NCBI GenBank assembly: GCA_045592225.1
Contig: JAZNUH010000031.1
Location: forward strand, 1 to 17,947
Direction of reading: 5' to 3'
Length of the DNA stretch: 17,947 nt
Source of the DNA: JAZNUH01 sp045592225
Lineage (GTDB): Bacteria; Bacillota; Clostridia; UMGS1883; UMGS1540
Every line of letters starts with the position of its first letter. Positions within the stretch are counted from its first letter, which is position 1. The translations under genes were made by a program, and so were the position numbers. Positions 7,417 through 14,434 of this stretch are shown here, in pieces. The notes under the pieces were generated by a model. It did no database searches. It saw only the letters and a program-made list of their open reading frames with translations, and was not told the DNA's origin.

Positions 7417-8694
7417 TTACTTCCTTTCAGCCTTCTTTTTAATGTCATCCCAGTAAGTTTTTGCAGCCTGCTCATTTTTATTCATACCCGGCACATAATA
7501 TTTTTTGTTTTTTATGGCATCGGGCAGATACTGCTGTTTTACATAGGCGTTTTCAAAAGAGTGGGGATACTGATAGGTAAGTCCCCTGCCCATTTTTGCG
7601 GCACCACCGTAGTGGGCGTCCTTTAAATGTGCAGGAATATCCCCCGTATAGCCGCCGCGTAAATCGCTTATAGCATCATCCACAGCCATTATTGCCGAGT
7701 TTGATTTAGGTGCGGTTGCAAGCATTATAACCGCCTCTGCAAGAGGTATTCTCGCCTCGGGCAGTCCAAGCTGAAAGGCACTGTCAACACAGGCCTTTGT
7801 AATGGTTATTGCCATGGGATATGCAAGACCTATATCCTCTGCCGCGATGACAAGCAGACGTCGGCAAACCGATTGCAAATCTCCCCCTTCAAGTAAACGT
7901 GCAAGATAGTGCACACCTGCGTCGGGGTCGCTGCCGCGGATGGACTTTTGAAAAGCACTTAAAATATCATAGTGACTGTCGCCGTCACGGTCATAGCGCA
8001 TGGCCTTGCGCGAGGTGCATTCCTCGGCAACCTCAAGGGTTATTACTATTTCTCCGCCCTCGCTCATAGCAGTGCCCATTGCCGCAATTTCAACCGTGTT
8101 TACAGCCTTTCGCACATCACCGCAGGCACAGGCACTTATATGGCGTGCCGCCTCATCCTCTATTCTTACCTTTATCCCTTCATCGCAAAGGCTTTGCACC
8201 GCCTTATGCACAATCTTTTCAACCTCGGTGGGTTCAATCTGCATAAACTCAAAAACAGTTGCACGGGACAAAATAGCATTATAAATATAAAAGTACGGAT
8301 TTTCGGTTGTGCTGGCAATAAGGGTTATCTTTCCGTTTTCTATAAACTCCAAAAGTGCCTGCTGTTGCTTTTTATTAAAATTTTGTATTTCGTCAAGGTA
8401 CAAAACTACACCGTCCATACCGTCAAAGCCGTCTAAATCGTTTATGATGCTTTTAATGTCCGAAACAGAGGCATTGGTGGCATTGAGCTTATAAAGCTTT
8501 TTGCCCGCCCTTTGTGCCGCTATATTGGCAACAGTGGTTTTGCCTGTGCCCGACGGACCGTAGAATATCATATTACGAATATTACCGCTGTCGATAATGC
8601 CGCGAAGTATTTTACCTTTTCCCAATAAGTGACGCTGACCGACGACATCGTCAAGATGCGCCGGTCGTATTCTGTCAGCTAAAGGACTTCTCAT
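7417..8694 (-). CDS. rarA: Replication-associated recombination protein RarA/MgsA (AAA+ ATPase)
   Basis: RarA is a clamp-loader-like AAA+ ATPase that acts at stalled replication forks. The 425-residue length fits the family. The N-terminal RPAHLDDVVGQ motif is followed by Walker A GPSGTGKT (46-53), Walker B VVLYLDEI (96-103, D101/E102), the STTENPYF sensor region (128-135) and an SR arginine finger (about 143-144). The C-terminal half carries the MgsA oligomerisation pattern, including AEDIGLAYP, and ends in a Lys-rich tail. ATG 8694 has GGAG about 9 bases upstream. It is 14 bases after glyA and probably on the same transcript. Confidence 0.97.
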   Translation of the reverse strand: MRSPLADRIRPAHLDDVVGQRHLLGKGKILRGIIDSGNIRNMIFYGPSGTGKTTVANIAAQRAGKKLYKLNATNASVSDIKSIINDLDGFDGMDGVVLYLDEIQNFNKKQQQALLEFIENGKITLIASTTENPYFYIYNAILSRATVFEFMQIEPTEVEKIVHKAVQSLCDEGIKVRIEDEAARHISACACGDVRKAVNTVEIAAMGTAMSEGGEIVITLEVAEECTSRKAMRYDRDGDSHYDILSAFQKSIRGSDPDAGVHYLARLLEGGDLQSVCRRLLVIAAEDIGLAYPMAITITKACVDSAFQLGLPEARIPLAEAVIMLATAPKSNSAIMAVDDAISDLRGGYTGDIPAHLKDAHYGGAAKMGRGLTYQYPHSFENAYVKQQYLPDAIKNKKYYVPGMNKNEQAAKTYWDDIKKKAERK

Positions 8695-8708
8695 AGTCCC
8701 TTTCTCCT

Positions 8709-9947
8709 TTATTTATAAAGTGGGTATTTGTCGCACAGAGCCGCAACTCTCGCACGAACAGAATCTGCATTCTTTTCAAAGTCAGAAATTGCAAGGTAGA
8801 TAAGGTCAGCAATTTCTTCCATATCCTCTTCCTTCATACCACGGGATGTAACTGCAGGTGTACCTATACGCAGACCGCTTGTGATGAAGGGACTCTTTGT
8901 ATCAAAGGGAATTGCATTTTTGTTAACTGTAATGCCAACCTCGTCAAGCAGCTTTTCTGCATCCTTACCTGTGATACCCATTTCGGTAAGGTCGAGGAGC
9001 ATGAGGTGATTGTCTGTACCGCCGGACACAAGCTTAAAGCCCTTATTAACAAATGCCTTTGAAAGTGCTGCCGCGTTTTTAACAATCTGCTGCTGATAGG
9101 TTTTAAACTCATCCTTTAAAGCTTCACCGAAGCAAACAGCCTTTGCAGCTATAACGTGCATTAAGGGGCCACCCTGAATTCCGGGGAAGATAGCCTTATC
9201 AATCGCCTTTGCGTATTCTTCCTTACAAAGAATCATACCGCCTCTGGGTCCTCTTAAGGTTTTATGTGTTGTAGTTGTTACAAAGTCAGCATAGGGCACG
9301 GGGTTGGGATGAAGTCCTGCCGCTACAAGACCCGCAATATGTGCCATATCAACCAAGAAGTAAGCTCCTACTTCCTTTGCGATTTCTGCAAACTTTGCAA
9401 AATCAATTGTTCTGGGGTATGCACTTGCACCTGCCAAAATGAGCTTGGGCTTGCACTCAAGTGCCAGCTGTCTTACTGCTTCGTAATCTATAACCTGGTC
9501 CTCTTCTGTTACACCGTAGGGAACGATATTGTAGTATTTACCCGACATATTAACAGGGCTGCCGTGGCTTAAGTGACCGCCGTGTGCAAGGCTCATACTG
9601 AGAACTGTGTCGCCCGGTTCGAGCATTGCGAAAAATACTGCCATGTTAGCCTGTGCGCCTGAATGGGGCTGAACGTTTGCGTGGTCAGCGCCGAAAATCT
9701 TTTTAGCTCTTTCTCTTGCCAGATCTTCTACAACGTCAACATATTCGCAGCCGCCGTAATATCTTTTACCGGGGTAGCCTTCTGCATACTTGTTTGTAAG
9801 GGGTGTGCCAAGTGCTTCGATAACTGCATTGCTTACAAAGTTTTCCGAAGCGATGAGTTCAATTTTACTTCTCTGTCTGCCAACCTCTTTTTCTATGGCA
9901 TCGGCTACTTCAGGGTCAAACTTTCTTATTTCATCTGTACTGTACAT
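8709..9947 (-). CDS. glyA: Serine hydroxymethyltransferase
   Basis: This PLP enzyme interconverts serine plus tetrahydrofolate with glycine plus 5,10-methylene-tetrahydrofolate, feeding one-carbon metabolism. The 412-residue product has the N-terminal [10 protein letters not shown] motif, [10 protein letters not shown], the aspartate/histidine segment [11 protein letters not shown], and the PLP lysine in [14 protein letters not shown] (K229). Two ATGs lie close together. ATG 9947 is chosen because GGAGG is 6 bases upstream, whereas ATG 9953 directly abuts it. It is the first gene of the glyA-rarA-htpX run and has a clear promoter with a palindrome in its spacer. Confidence 0.98.
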   Translation of the reverse strand: MYSTDEIRKFDPEVADAIEKEVGRQRSKIELIASENFVSNAVIEALGTPLTNKYAEGYPGKRYYGGCEYVDVVEDLARERAKKIFGADHANVQPHSGAQANMAVFFAMLEPGDTVLSMSLAHGGHLSHGSPVNMSGKYYNIVPYGVTEEDQVIDYEAVRQLALECKPKLILAGASAYPRTIDFAKFAEIAKEVGAYFLVDMAHIAGLVAAGLHPNPVPYADFVTTTTHKTLRGPRGGMILCKEEYAKAIDKAIFPGIQGGPLMHVIAAKAVCFGEALKDEFKTYQQQIVKNAAALSKAFVNKGFKLVSGGTDNHLMLLDLTEMGITGKDAEKLLDEVGITVNKNAIPFDTKSPFITSGLRIGTPAVTSRGMKEEDMEEIADLIYLAISDFEKNADSVRARVAALCDKYPLYK

Positions 9948-9982
9948 AGTCATCCTCCATTTAAAAAAATTATCTTGATTAT

Positions 9983-10011
9983 ATTATATATGTAAATCTT
10001 TACATTTGCAA
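9983..10011 (-). promoter_or_regulatory. Promoter of glyA
   Basis: On the minus strand, -35 TTGCAA (10006-10011), a 17-base spacer and a perfect -10 TATAAT (9983-9988) lie about 36 bases before the glyA start. The spacer is almost filled by the palindrome at 9990-10005. Confidence 0.75.
9990..10005. promoter_or_regulatory. Palindromic operator candidate between glyA and nth
   Basis: ATGTAAATCTTTACAT is a palindrome with 7-base arms (ATGTAAA/TTTACAT) around a 2-base centre. It fills the glyA promoter spacer and covers the predicted -35 box of nth. Size and symmetry fit a dimeric repressor site; the TGTAAA..TTTACA pattern recalls LacI-family operators, but the usual CG centre is absent. No regulator gene is in the window. 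Confidence 0.5.
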
Positions 10012-10028
10012 GTCTTTTATGATAAAAT
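9999..10028 (+). promoter_or_regulatory. Probable promoter of nth
   Basis: On the plus strand, -35 TTTACA (9999-10004) and -10 TAAAAT (10023-10028) are 18 bases apart, 32 bases before the nth start. The -35 box is the right arm of the shared palindrome. Confidence 0.45.
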
Positions 10029-10060
10029 AAGGGTATTCCGGGCACAAAAGGAGCATTAAA

Positions 10061-10696
10061 ATGAACAAAAAGGATAAGGTTTTAAAAATACGTGAAATTT
10101 TTGATGATTTATACAGCGATGCAGACTGTTCTCTTGACTACGCTGACCCTTTTCAGCTACTGGTGGCAACGCAGCTTGCGGCACAGTGCACCGATGCGCG
10201 GGTAAACCTTGTAACCCCTGCTCTGTTTGCAAAATATCCCGACCCCGAAGCCTTTGCCCATGCAGAAATACAAGAGCTTGAAGAGCTTATACGTTCAACC
10301 GGCTTTTACCACAACAAGGCAAAGAATTTAAAGGCGTGCGGGGCAAAGCTTATGAATGACTTCGGCGGCATTGTTCCCGACACAATGGATGAGCTTTTAA
10401 CATTGCCCGGTGTAGGCAGAAAAACTGCCAACCTTATTTTGGGCGACATTTTCGGCAAGCCTGCCATTGTGGTGGATACCCATGCCGGCAGAATAACAAA
10501 AAGGATCGGTCTTACAAAGAATACCGATCCCGTAAAGGTTGAGTTTGATTTAAAGAAAATTGTTCCGCCCGAATACCAGACCCGCTTTTGCCACCAGCTT
10601 GTGTGGCACGGACGAAGTCTTTGTACCGCAAGGTCACCCAAATGTGAACAATGCCCTCTCTCCCCCATATGCAATTATTTTATGCTTTCGAGGTAG
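10061..10696 (+). CDS. nth: Endonuclease III (DNA glycosylase/AP lyase)
   Basis: Nth removes oxidised pyrimidines and cleaves the abasic strand in base-excision repair. The 211-residue length is typical. The helix-hairpin-helix LPGVGRKTA ends at the catalytic Lys (K121), VDTHAGRI supplies the catalytic Asp (D139), and the C-terminus carries the [4Fe-4S] cluster pattern C188-x6-C195-x2-C198-x5-C204. AAGGAG lies 7 bases before ATG 10061. The last 22 bases overlap the convergent ireB gene. The first plus-strand terminator I can see is beyond ireB (near 10977-11007), so the nth mRNA may run antisense through ireB. Confidence 0.97.
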   Translation: MNKKDKVLKIREIFDDLYSDADCSLDYADPFQLLVATQLAAQCTDARVNLVTPALFAKYPDPEAFAHAEIQELEELIRSTGFYHNKAKNLKACGAKLMNDFGGIVPDTMDELLTLPGVGRKTANLILGDIFGKPAIVVDTHAGRITKRIGLTKNTDPVKVEFDLKKIVPPEYQTRFCHQLVWHGRSLCTARSPKCEQCPLSPICNYFMLSR

Positions 10697-10938
10697 TTTT
10701 TCAAAATTTCTTCAAGAACCTCATCACGTTCTACACGGTTAATAATTCCGCGGGCGTTTTTATGGCTTGTAATATAAGTGGGGTCACCCGACAGAAGATA
10801 GCCAACCAGCTGACTCATAGGGTCATAACCCTTTTCGGTCAGTGCCGCATACACTTCGTTCATAATTTCTTTAATCTGCTCGGACTTATCCATATCCACT
10901 TTGAATTTAACTGTATTTCCGCTTGGTTTTTGTTCCAT
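10675..10938 (-). CDS. ireB: IreB-family regulatory phosphoprotein (UPF0297)
   Basis: The 87-residue protein matches the IreB/UPF0297 (YrzL) family, with the hallmark [19 protein letters not shown] core followed by [24 protein letters not shown]. In Enterococcus faecalis, IreB is a substrate of the membrane Ser/Thr kinase IreK and a negative regulator of cephalosporin resistance; that role is established there and only inferred here. A Thr at position 9 (SGNTVKF) could correspond to the phosphorylated N-terminal region. Firmicutes usually carry it between alaS and ruvX, but neither is nearby here. ATG 10938 has a GGCGGTGA site upstream. The gene stands alone with its own promoter and overlaps nth tail-to-tail. 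Confidence 0.93.
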   Translation of the reverse strand: MEQKPSGNTVKFKVDMDKSEQIKEIMNEVYAALTEKGYDPMSQLVGYLLSGDPTYITSHKNARGIINRVERDEVLEEILKNYLESIK

Positions 10939-10966
10939 AAAATCACCGCCTTTTTTCTATATATCT

Positions 10967-10995
10967 ATAATACAGCAAATCGCTTGCAAATGCAA
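10967..10995 (-). promoter_or_regulatory. Probable promoter of ireB
   Basis: On the minus strand, -35 TTGCAT (10990-10995), 17 bases, then -10 TATTAT (10967-10972) lie about 28 bases before the ireB start. The -35 box and most of the spacer lie inside the perfect hairpin at 10977-11002. Confidence 0.45.
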
Positions 10996-11007
10996 GCGAT
11001 TTTTTTT
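10977..11007 (+). terminator. Strong hairpin terminator reading rightward, downstream of nth
   Basis: AAATCGCTTGCA (10977-10988) and TGCAAGCGATTT (10991-11002) form a perfect stem of about 11-12 bp, and a T-run (11000-11007) follows on the plus strand. It is 280 bases past the nth stop, with ireB antisense in between. On the minus strand there is no T-tract after the stem, so it would not be a normal terminator for the decarboxylase operon. Confidence 0.7.
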
Positions 11008-11009
11008 AC

Positions 11010-11033
11010 AAAAATGTTAAGTTTGTGTTAACA
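11010..11033 (-). terminator. Weak terminator candidate for the decarboxylase operon
   Basis: On the minus strand, just after the oadA stop, TGTTAA and TTAACA (11028-11033 and 11015-11020) can pair around a 7-base loop, followed by TTTTT (11010-11014). The stem is short and AT-rich. A second tiny stem, AAGCC/GGCTT, overlaps the stop codon. Confidence 0.35.
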
Positions 11034-11044
11034 AGCCATAAGGC

Positions 11045-12439
11045 TTAACAGGGATGTACTGCTTCGTCTACGCTGCCCACCTCTGTGTCAAGCTTATATT
11101 TCTGTGCCTTTCTGTATTCAAAGAATTTAACGGCAACCTGTTCAAACAGCGCATAGGACAGAACATCCTCATCCTGTTCCATATATTCCTTCATGCTTTC
11201 GCGCAGGCGGGGCAGCTCCTTGCCCAGCTTGTCTGCGGGACGGCAGGTAATCTGCGCCTCGTCGCCTATTATCTTCTTTTTGATTTCGTCGCTTATTGCA
11301 ACAGGGGTTTTGCCGTATTCACCCTTTACAACTGCCTTGGATTCCTTGGAAATCATTTTGTATCTTTCGCCCATTAAAACGTTTAAAACAGCCTGTGTTC
11401 CAACAATCTGGCTTGTTGGTGTTACAAGGGGCGGGAAACCGAAGTCCTCACGCACACGGGGTACTTCGCGAAGCACTTCTTCATATTTTTCTTCCTTACC
11501 CTGCTGTTTAAGCTGTGACATAAGGTTTGAAAGCATACCGCCGGGTACCTGATATTTAAGAGTGTTTACATCAACACCAAGCATTTTGGGGTCTAAAAGA
11601 CCGCATGCCATGTACTTTTCGCGCAGACCCTTGAAGTAATCTGCAATATCGCTTAAAAGGTTTAAGTCATAGCCTGTGTCATACTGTGTTCCTGCCAAAG
11701 TTGCAACCAACGGCTCTGTTGCAGGCTGGGATGTGCCAAGTGCCAGTGAAGAAATCGCACAGTCAACCACGTCAACTCCTGCTTCAATAGCCTTGAGGTA
11801 TGTCATTGAACCCACACCGCTTGTATAGTGTGTGTGCAGCTGAACGGGGATTTTAACAGTTTCCTTCATAGCCTTTACAAGGTCATATGCGGCATAGGGT
11901 GTTAAAAGACCTGCCATATCCTTGATACAAATACTGTTACATCCCATTTCTTCAAGCTCTTTTGCCAGCTTTGCAAAGGATTCTGTATTATGAACAGGGC
12001 TTATTGTATAACAAACTGTACCCTGAACGTGGCAGTTTTCCTTTACACCTGCCTTAATGGCAGTTTTAAGGTTACGCACATCGTTTAATGCGTCAAATAT
12101 CCTTATTACGTCAATACCATTTGCAACAGATTTCTGTACAAAGTATTCAACAACATCGTCCGCATAGTGGCGGTAGCCTAAAATATTCTGTCCGCGGAAA
12201 AGCATCTGCAAAGGTGTGTTTTTAGCCTTGTCCTTTATTTTGCGAAGTCTTTCCCAGGGGTCTTCGTTTAAGAATCTGAGGCAGGAATCAAAGGTTGCGC
12301 CGCCCCAGGCTTCAAGTGAGTTATATCCGACTTTATCAAGCATTTCCACAGCGGGCAGAATTTCCTCTGTGGTCATTCTTGTAGCTATTAATGACTGGTG
12401 AGCATCTCGAAGTATTGTTTCGGTTAATTTTACTCCCAT
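11045..12439 (-). CDS. oadA: 5S/OadA-type carboxyltransferase (oxaloacetate decarboxylase alpha, no biotin domain)
   Basis: This subunit moves CO2 between oxaloacetate/pyruvate and carboxybiotin. The 464 residues form a TIM-barrel carboxyltransferase with LRDAHQS (10-16, metal-binding Asp), the carboxylated-lysine motif CIKDMAG (K173) and the metal-binding LHTHYTSG (H202, H204). A PYC/OADA conserved domain reaches the end of the protein. Classical OadA continues into a biotinyl domain; here that part is missing and a separate carrier is encoded three genes earlier, as in the 5S subunit of Propionibacterium transcarboxylase. ATG 12439 is chosen over 12448 because AGGAG is 9 bases before it and touches the earlier ATG, and because GVKLTETILRD is the family's N-terminus. 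It is the last gene of the five-gene operon. Confidence 0.93.
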   Translation of the reverse strand: MGVKLTETILRDAHQSLIATRMTTEEILPAVEMLDKVGYNSLEAWGGATFDSCLRFLNEDPWERLRKIKDKAKNTPLQMLFRGQNILGYRHYADDVVEYFVQKSVANGIDVIRIFDALNDVRNLKTAIKAGVKENCHVQGTVCYTISPVHNTESFAKLAKELEEMGCNSICIKDMAGLLTPYAAYDLVKAMKETVKIPVQLHTHYTSGVGSMTYLKAIEAGVDVVDCAISSLALGTSQPATEPLVATLAGTQYDTGYDLNLLSDIADYFKGLREKYMACGLLDPKMLGVDVNTLKYQVPGGMLSNLMSQLKQQGKEEKYEEVLREVPRVREDFGFPPLVTPTSQIVGTQAVLNVLMGERYKMISKESKAVVKGEYGKTPVAISDEIKKKIIGDEAQITCRPADKLGKELPRLRESMKEYMEQDEDVLSYALFEQVAVKFFEYRKAQKYKLDTEVGSVDEAVHPC

Positions 12440-12460
12440 TTTCTTCATCTCCTATCTATA

Positions 12461-13645
12461 TTATTTAGCAAGCTGTGAAAGGAATACACCTGCCGCTACT
12501 GCAGAGCCTATAACACCTGCAACATTGGGTCCCATTGCGTGCATAAGCAGGTAGTTTGTGGGGTTTTCCTTCTGTCCTACCATCTGTGCTACACGTGCCG
12601 CCATAGGAACTGCAGAAACACCTGCCGAACCAATGAGGGGATTTACCTTTCCGCCTGTTAATTTGCACATAAGCTTTGCAAACAAAAGTCCGCCTGTGGT
12701 GCTGATTGCAAAGGCAAACAGACCCAGAGCAACTATCTTTATTGTGTTAAGGCTTAAGAATGTATTTGCAGTTGCTGTTGCACCTACTGTAAGTGCAAGG
12801 AATATTGTAACTATGTTTATAAGCTCATTCTGTGCGGTTTTGCTGAGTCTGTCAACAACGCCTGTTTCTTTGAATACGTTACCCAGCATAAGCATACCAA
12901 CAAGGGGTGCCGCATCGGGAACAAGCAGAATTACAACTATTGTTACGATAATGGGAAACAGTATTTTTTCGGTTTTGCTTACCTCGCGAAGCTGTTCCAT
13001 TACTATCATACGTTCCTTTTTAGTTGTTAAAAGCTTCATAATGGGAGGCTGAATTATGGGTATCAGCGCCATGTATGAGTATGCTGCAACCGCTATTGCA
13101 GGCAAAAGCGTGGCTGCAAGTGTTTTTGTAACAAGAATTGCGGTAGGACCGTCTGCACCGCCGATAATACCTATTGATGCCGCTTCAAGCAGATTAAAGC
13201 CTAAAAGCAGAGCACCTAAAAAGGCAACAAATACACCAAGCTGTGCCGCCGCACCCAGAAGAATACTTTTGGGGTTTGCAATGAGGGGACCAAAGTCGGT
13301 CATTGCACCAATTCCGAGGAATATAAGCGAGGGGTAAATACCCAGCTTAACACCTGAATACAAAAGATCGAAAAGTCCGCCCTTTGTTACAATTTTGCCC
13401 CAGTCAATTACCTCCTCGGTAAACCATTCGGGGTGCATAAGCCCCGATATGGGCAGGTTTGCCAGAAGCATACCAAAAGCCATGGGTAAAAGGAGCATGG
13501 GTTCAAACTGTTTTACAATGGCAAGGTACAAAAGCACACAGGCTATTACAATCATTGCCACTGTTTTGAGCGCCGTAATGGGGTCGCTCTGAATTATACT
13601 GTATATACCGGAGTTTTCAAAAAACCCTAATATATCATTTAACAT
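12461..13645 (-). CDS. oadB: Na+-translocating decarboxylase beta subunit (OadB/MmdB family)
   Basis: This membrane subunit decarboxylates carboxybiotin and couples it to export of Na+. The 394-residue product has about ten hydrophobic segments. The Na+/proton-coupling residues known from Klebsiella OadB are present at a constant offset of 38: D165 (in GGADGPTAI) for D203, and N335, G339, S344 and R351 ([15 protein letters not shown]) for N373, G377, S382 and R389. These are all intact, so an active pump is likely. The family does not tell oxaloacetate from methylmalonyl-CoA or glutaconyl-CoA systems; the carboxyltransferase partner decides that. ATG 13645 follows a GAAGGGG site and lies 18 bases after the biotin carrier. 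Confidence 0.96.
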   Translation of the reverse strand: MLNDILGFFENSGIYSIIQSDPITALKTVAMIVIACVLLYLAIVKQFEPMLLLPMAFGMLLANLPISGLMHPEWFTEEVIDWGKIVTKGGLFDLLYSGVKLGIYPSLIFLGIGAMTDFGPLIANPKSILLGAAAQLGVFVAFLGALLLGFNLLEAASIGIIGGADGPTAILVTKTLAATLLPAIAVAAYSYMALIPIIQPPIMKLLTTKKERMIVMEQLREVSKTEKILFPIIVTIVVILLVPDAAPLVGMLMLGNVFKETGVVDRLSKTAQNELINIVTIFLALTVGATATANTFLSLNTIKIVALGLFAFAISTTGGLLFAKLMCKLTGGKVNPLIGSAGVSAVPMAARVAQMVGQKENPTNYLLMHAMGPNVAGVIGSAVAAGVFLSQLAK

Positions 13646-13663
13646 ATTGTTTCACGCCCCTTC

Positions 13664-14074
13664 TTATGCCAGTGTAACCAATACGTCACCGCTGTTTACA
13701 GACGCACCAACAGTTGCAACAACAGATGCAACTGTAGCATCAGAGGGAGCAACAATTTCGTTTTCCATCTTCATAGCTTCAAGCACGCAGAGAACATCAC
13801 CGCTTGCAACCTTGTCACCGGGTTTAACCTTTATTGAGAGAATTGTTCCGGGCATGGGAGCTGCTACAGGCTTGCCGTCACCTACAGGTGCTGCGGGAGC
13901 GGGAGCTGCCGCAGGTGCGGGAGCCGCTGCCGGAGCGGGTGCTGCTGCAGGCGCAGGTGCCGCTACAGGTGCGGGCGCTGCCACAGGAGCCGCCACAGGT
14001 GCACAAGCTGCACCGATTTCTTCAACGTCTACTTCGTATGTGTTTCCGTTTACATTTATTCTGAATTTTCTCAT
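13664..14074 (-). CDS. Biotin carrier protein with Ala/Pro linker (MmdC/GcdC type)
   Basis: This free-standing biotin carrier shuttles the carboxyl group between carboxyltransferase and the membrane pump. An N-terminal segment (residues 1-20, RKFRINVNGNTYEVDVEEI) leads into a flexible Ala/Pro/Val linker (22-63), largely repeats of an APAPAA unit. The C-terminal biotinyl domain (about 69-136) has the biotinylation motif EAMKMEN with K102, 34 residues before the C-terminus as usual. The linker type matches carriers of Na+-pumping decarboxylases. GGAG precedes ATG 14074. It is the only biotin domain in the cluster, so both carboxyltransferases probably use it. The plus-strand frame opposite the gene is an artefact of the GC-rich repeats. 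Confidence 0.96.
   Translation of the reverse strand: MRKFRINVNGNTYEVDVEEIGAACAPVAAPVAAPAPVAAPAPAAAPAPAAAPAPAAAPAPAAPVGDGKPVAAPMPGTILSIKVKPGDKVASGDVLCVLEAMKMENEIVAPSDATVASVVATVGASVNSGDVLVTLA
13885..13995. repeat. GC-rich tandem repeats encoding the carrier's Ala/Pro linker
   Basis: Imperfect repeats of about 18 bases (GCAGGTGCGGGAGCCGCT-like on the plus strand) code for successive APAPAA units on the minus strand. Third positions vary among units, so they are old or diverged enough to limit slippage. Confidence 0.7.
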
Positions 14075-14091
14075 AACTTTATTCTCCTTTA

Positions 14092-14421
14092 CTAACGCGA
14101 TACATTTGTTATTCTTTTGTAGGACTTAATTCTTATATTATAAGGACTTGTACCCATACTTGCCGCTACCGCCGCCGCTATAACCGCAATAAGCTCGCAG
14201 TCATTGGTTACAGGTGCAGGGGCAACCACCTCTTCCGCCTTTTGGGGAGATGCTGTTGCCGGTACTGCCGCAGGGCTTTTTTCCTTTTTCTCTTTGGAAG
14301 TTTTTTCAAAGCCCTTTCTCATACCCTCAAGTACTATCCAAATTATTGTAAGAACAAGAAATACAATTAACACACCGAGAACCGACATTTTAAGTCCTTC
14401 TCCCATATACTCTAAATGCAT
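14092..14421 (-). CDS. oadG: OadG/MmdD-like small membrane subunit of Na+ decarboxylase
   Basis: The 109-residue protein starts with a short polar segment and one membrane helix (about residues 12-33, MSVLGVLIVFLVLTIIWIVL). A Lys-rich stretch and an Ala/Pro-rich linker (PAAVPATASPQKAEE, about 50-64) follow, then a small hydrophobic patch (ELIAVIAAAVAASMG). This is the layout of OadG/MmdD subunits, which anchor and assemble the soluble carboxyltransferase on the beta subunit. AGGGGGTG lies 7 bases before ATG 14421. The gene begins 13 bases after the 12S-like gene and ends 17 bases before the biotin carrier. Confidence 0.9.
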   Translation of the reverse strand: MHLEYMGEGLKMSVLGVLIVFLVLTIIWIVLEGMRKGFEKTSKEKKEKSPAAVPATASPQKAEEVVAPAPVTNDCELIAVIAAAVAASMGTSPYNIRIKSYKRITNVSR

Positions 14422-14434
14422 ATCCGTTCACCCC

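Noticed and set aside
9954..10060. Possible glycine or tetrahydrofolate riboswitch before glyA
   Set aside because: The predicted transcript leader is only about 30 nucleotides, too short for either aptamer; the visible structure is a DNA palindrome in the promoter.
13647..14129. A 160-residue plus-strand frame opposite the biotin carrier
   Set aside because: It mirrors the Ala/Pro repeat DNA, consists of low-complexity Gly/Ala, and has no RBS. The minus-strand protein has the clear EAMKMEN motif.
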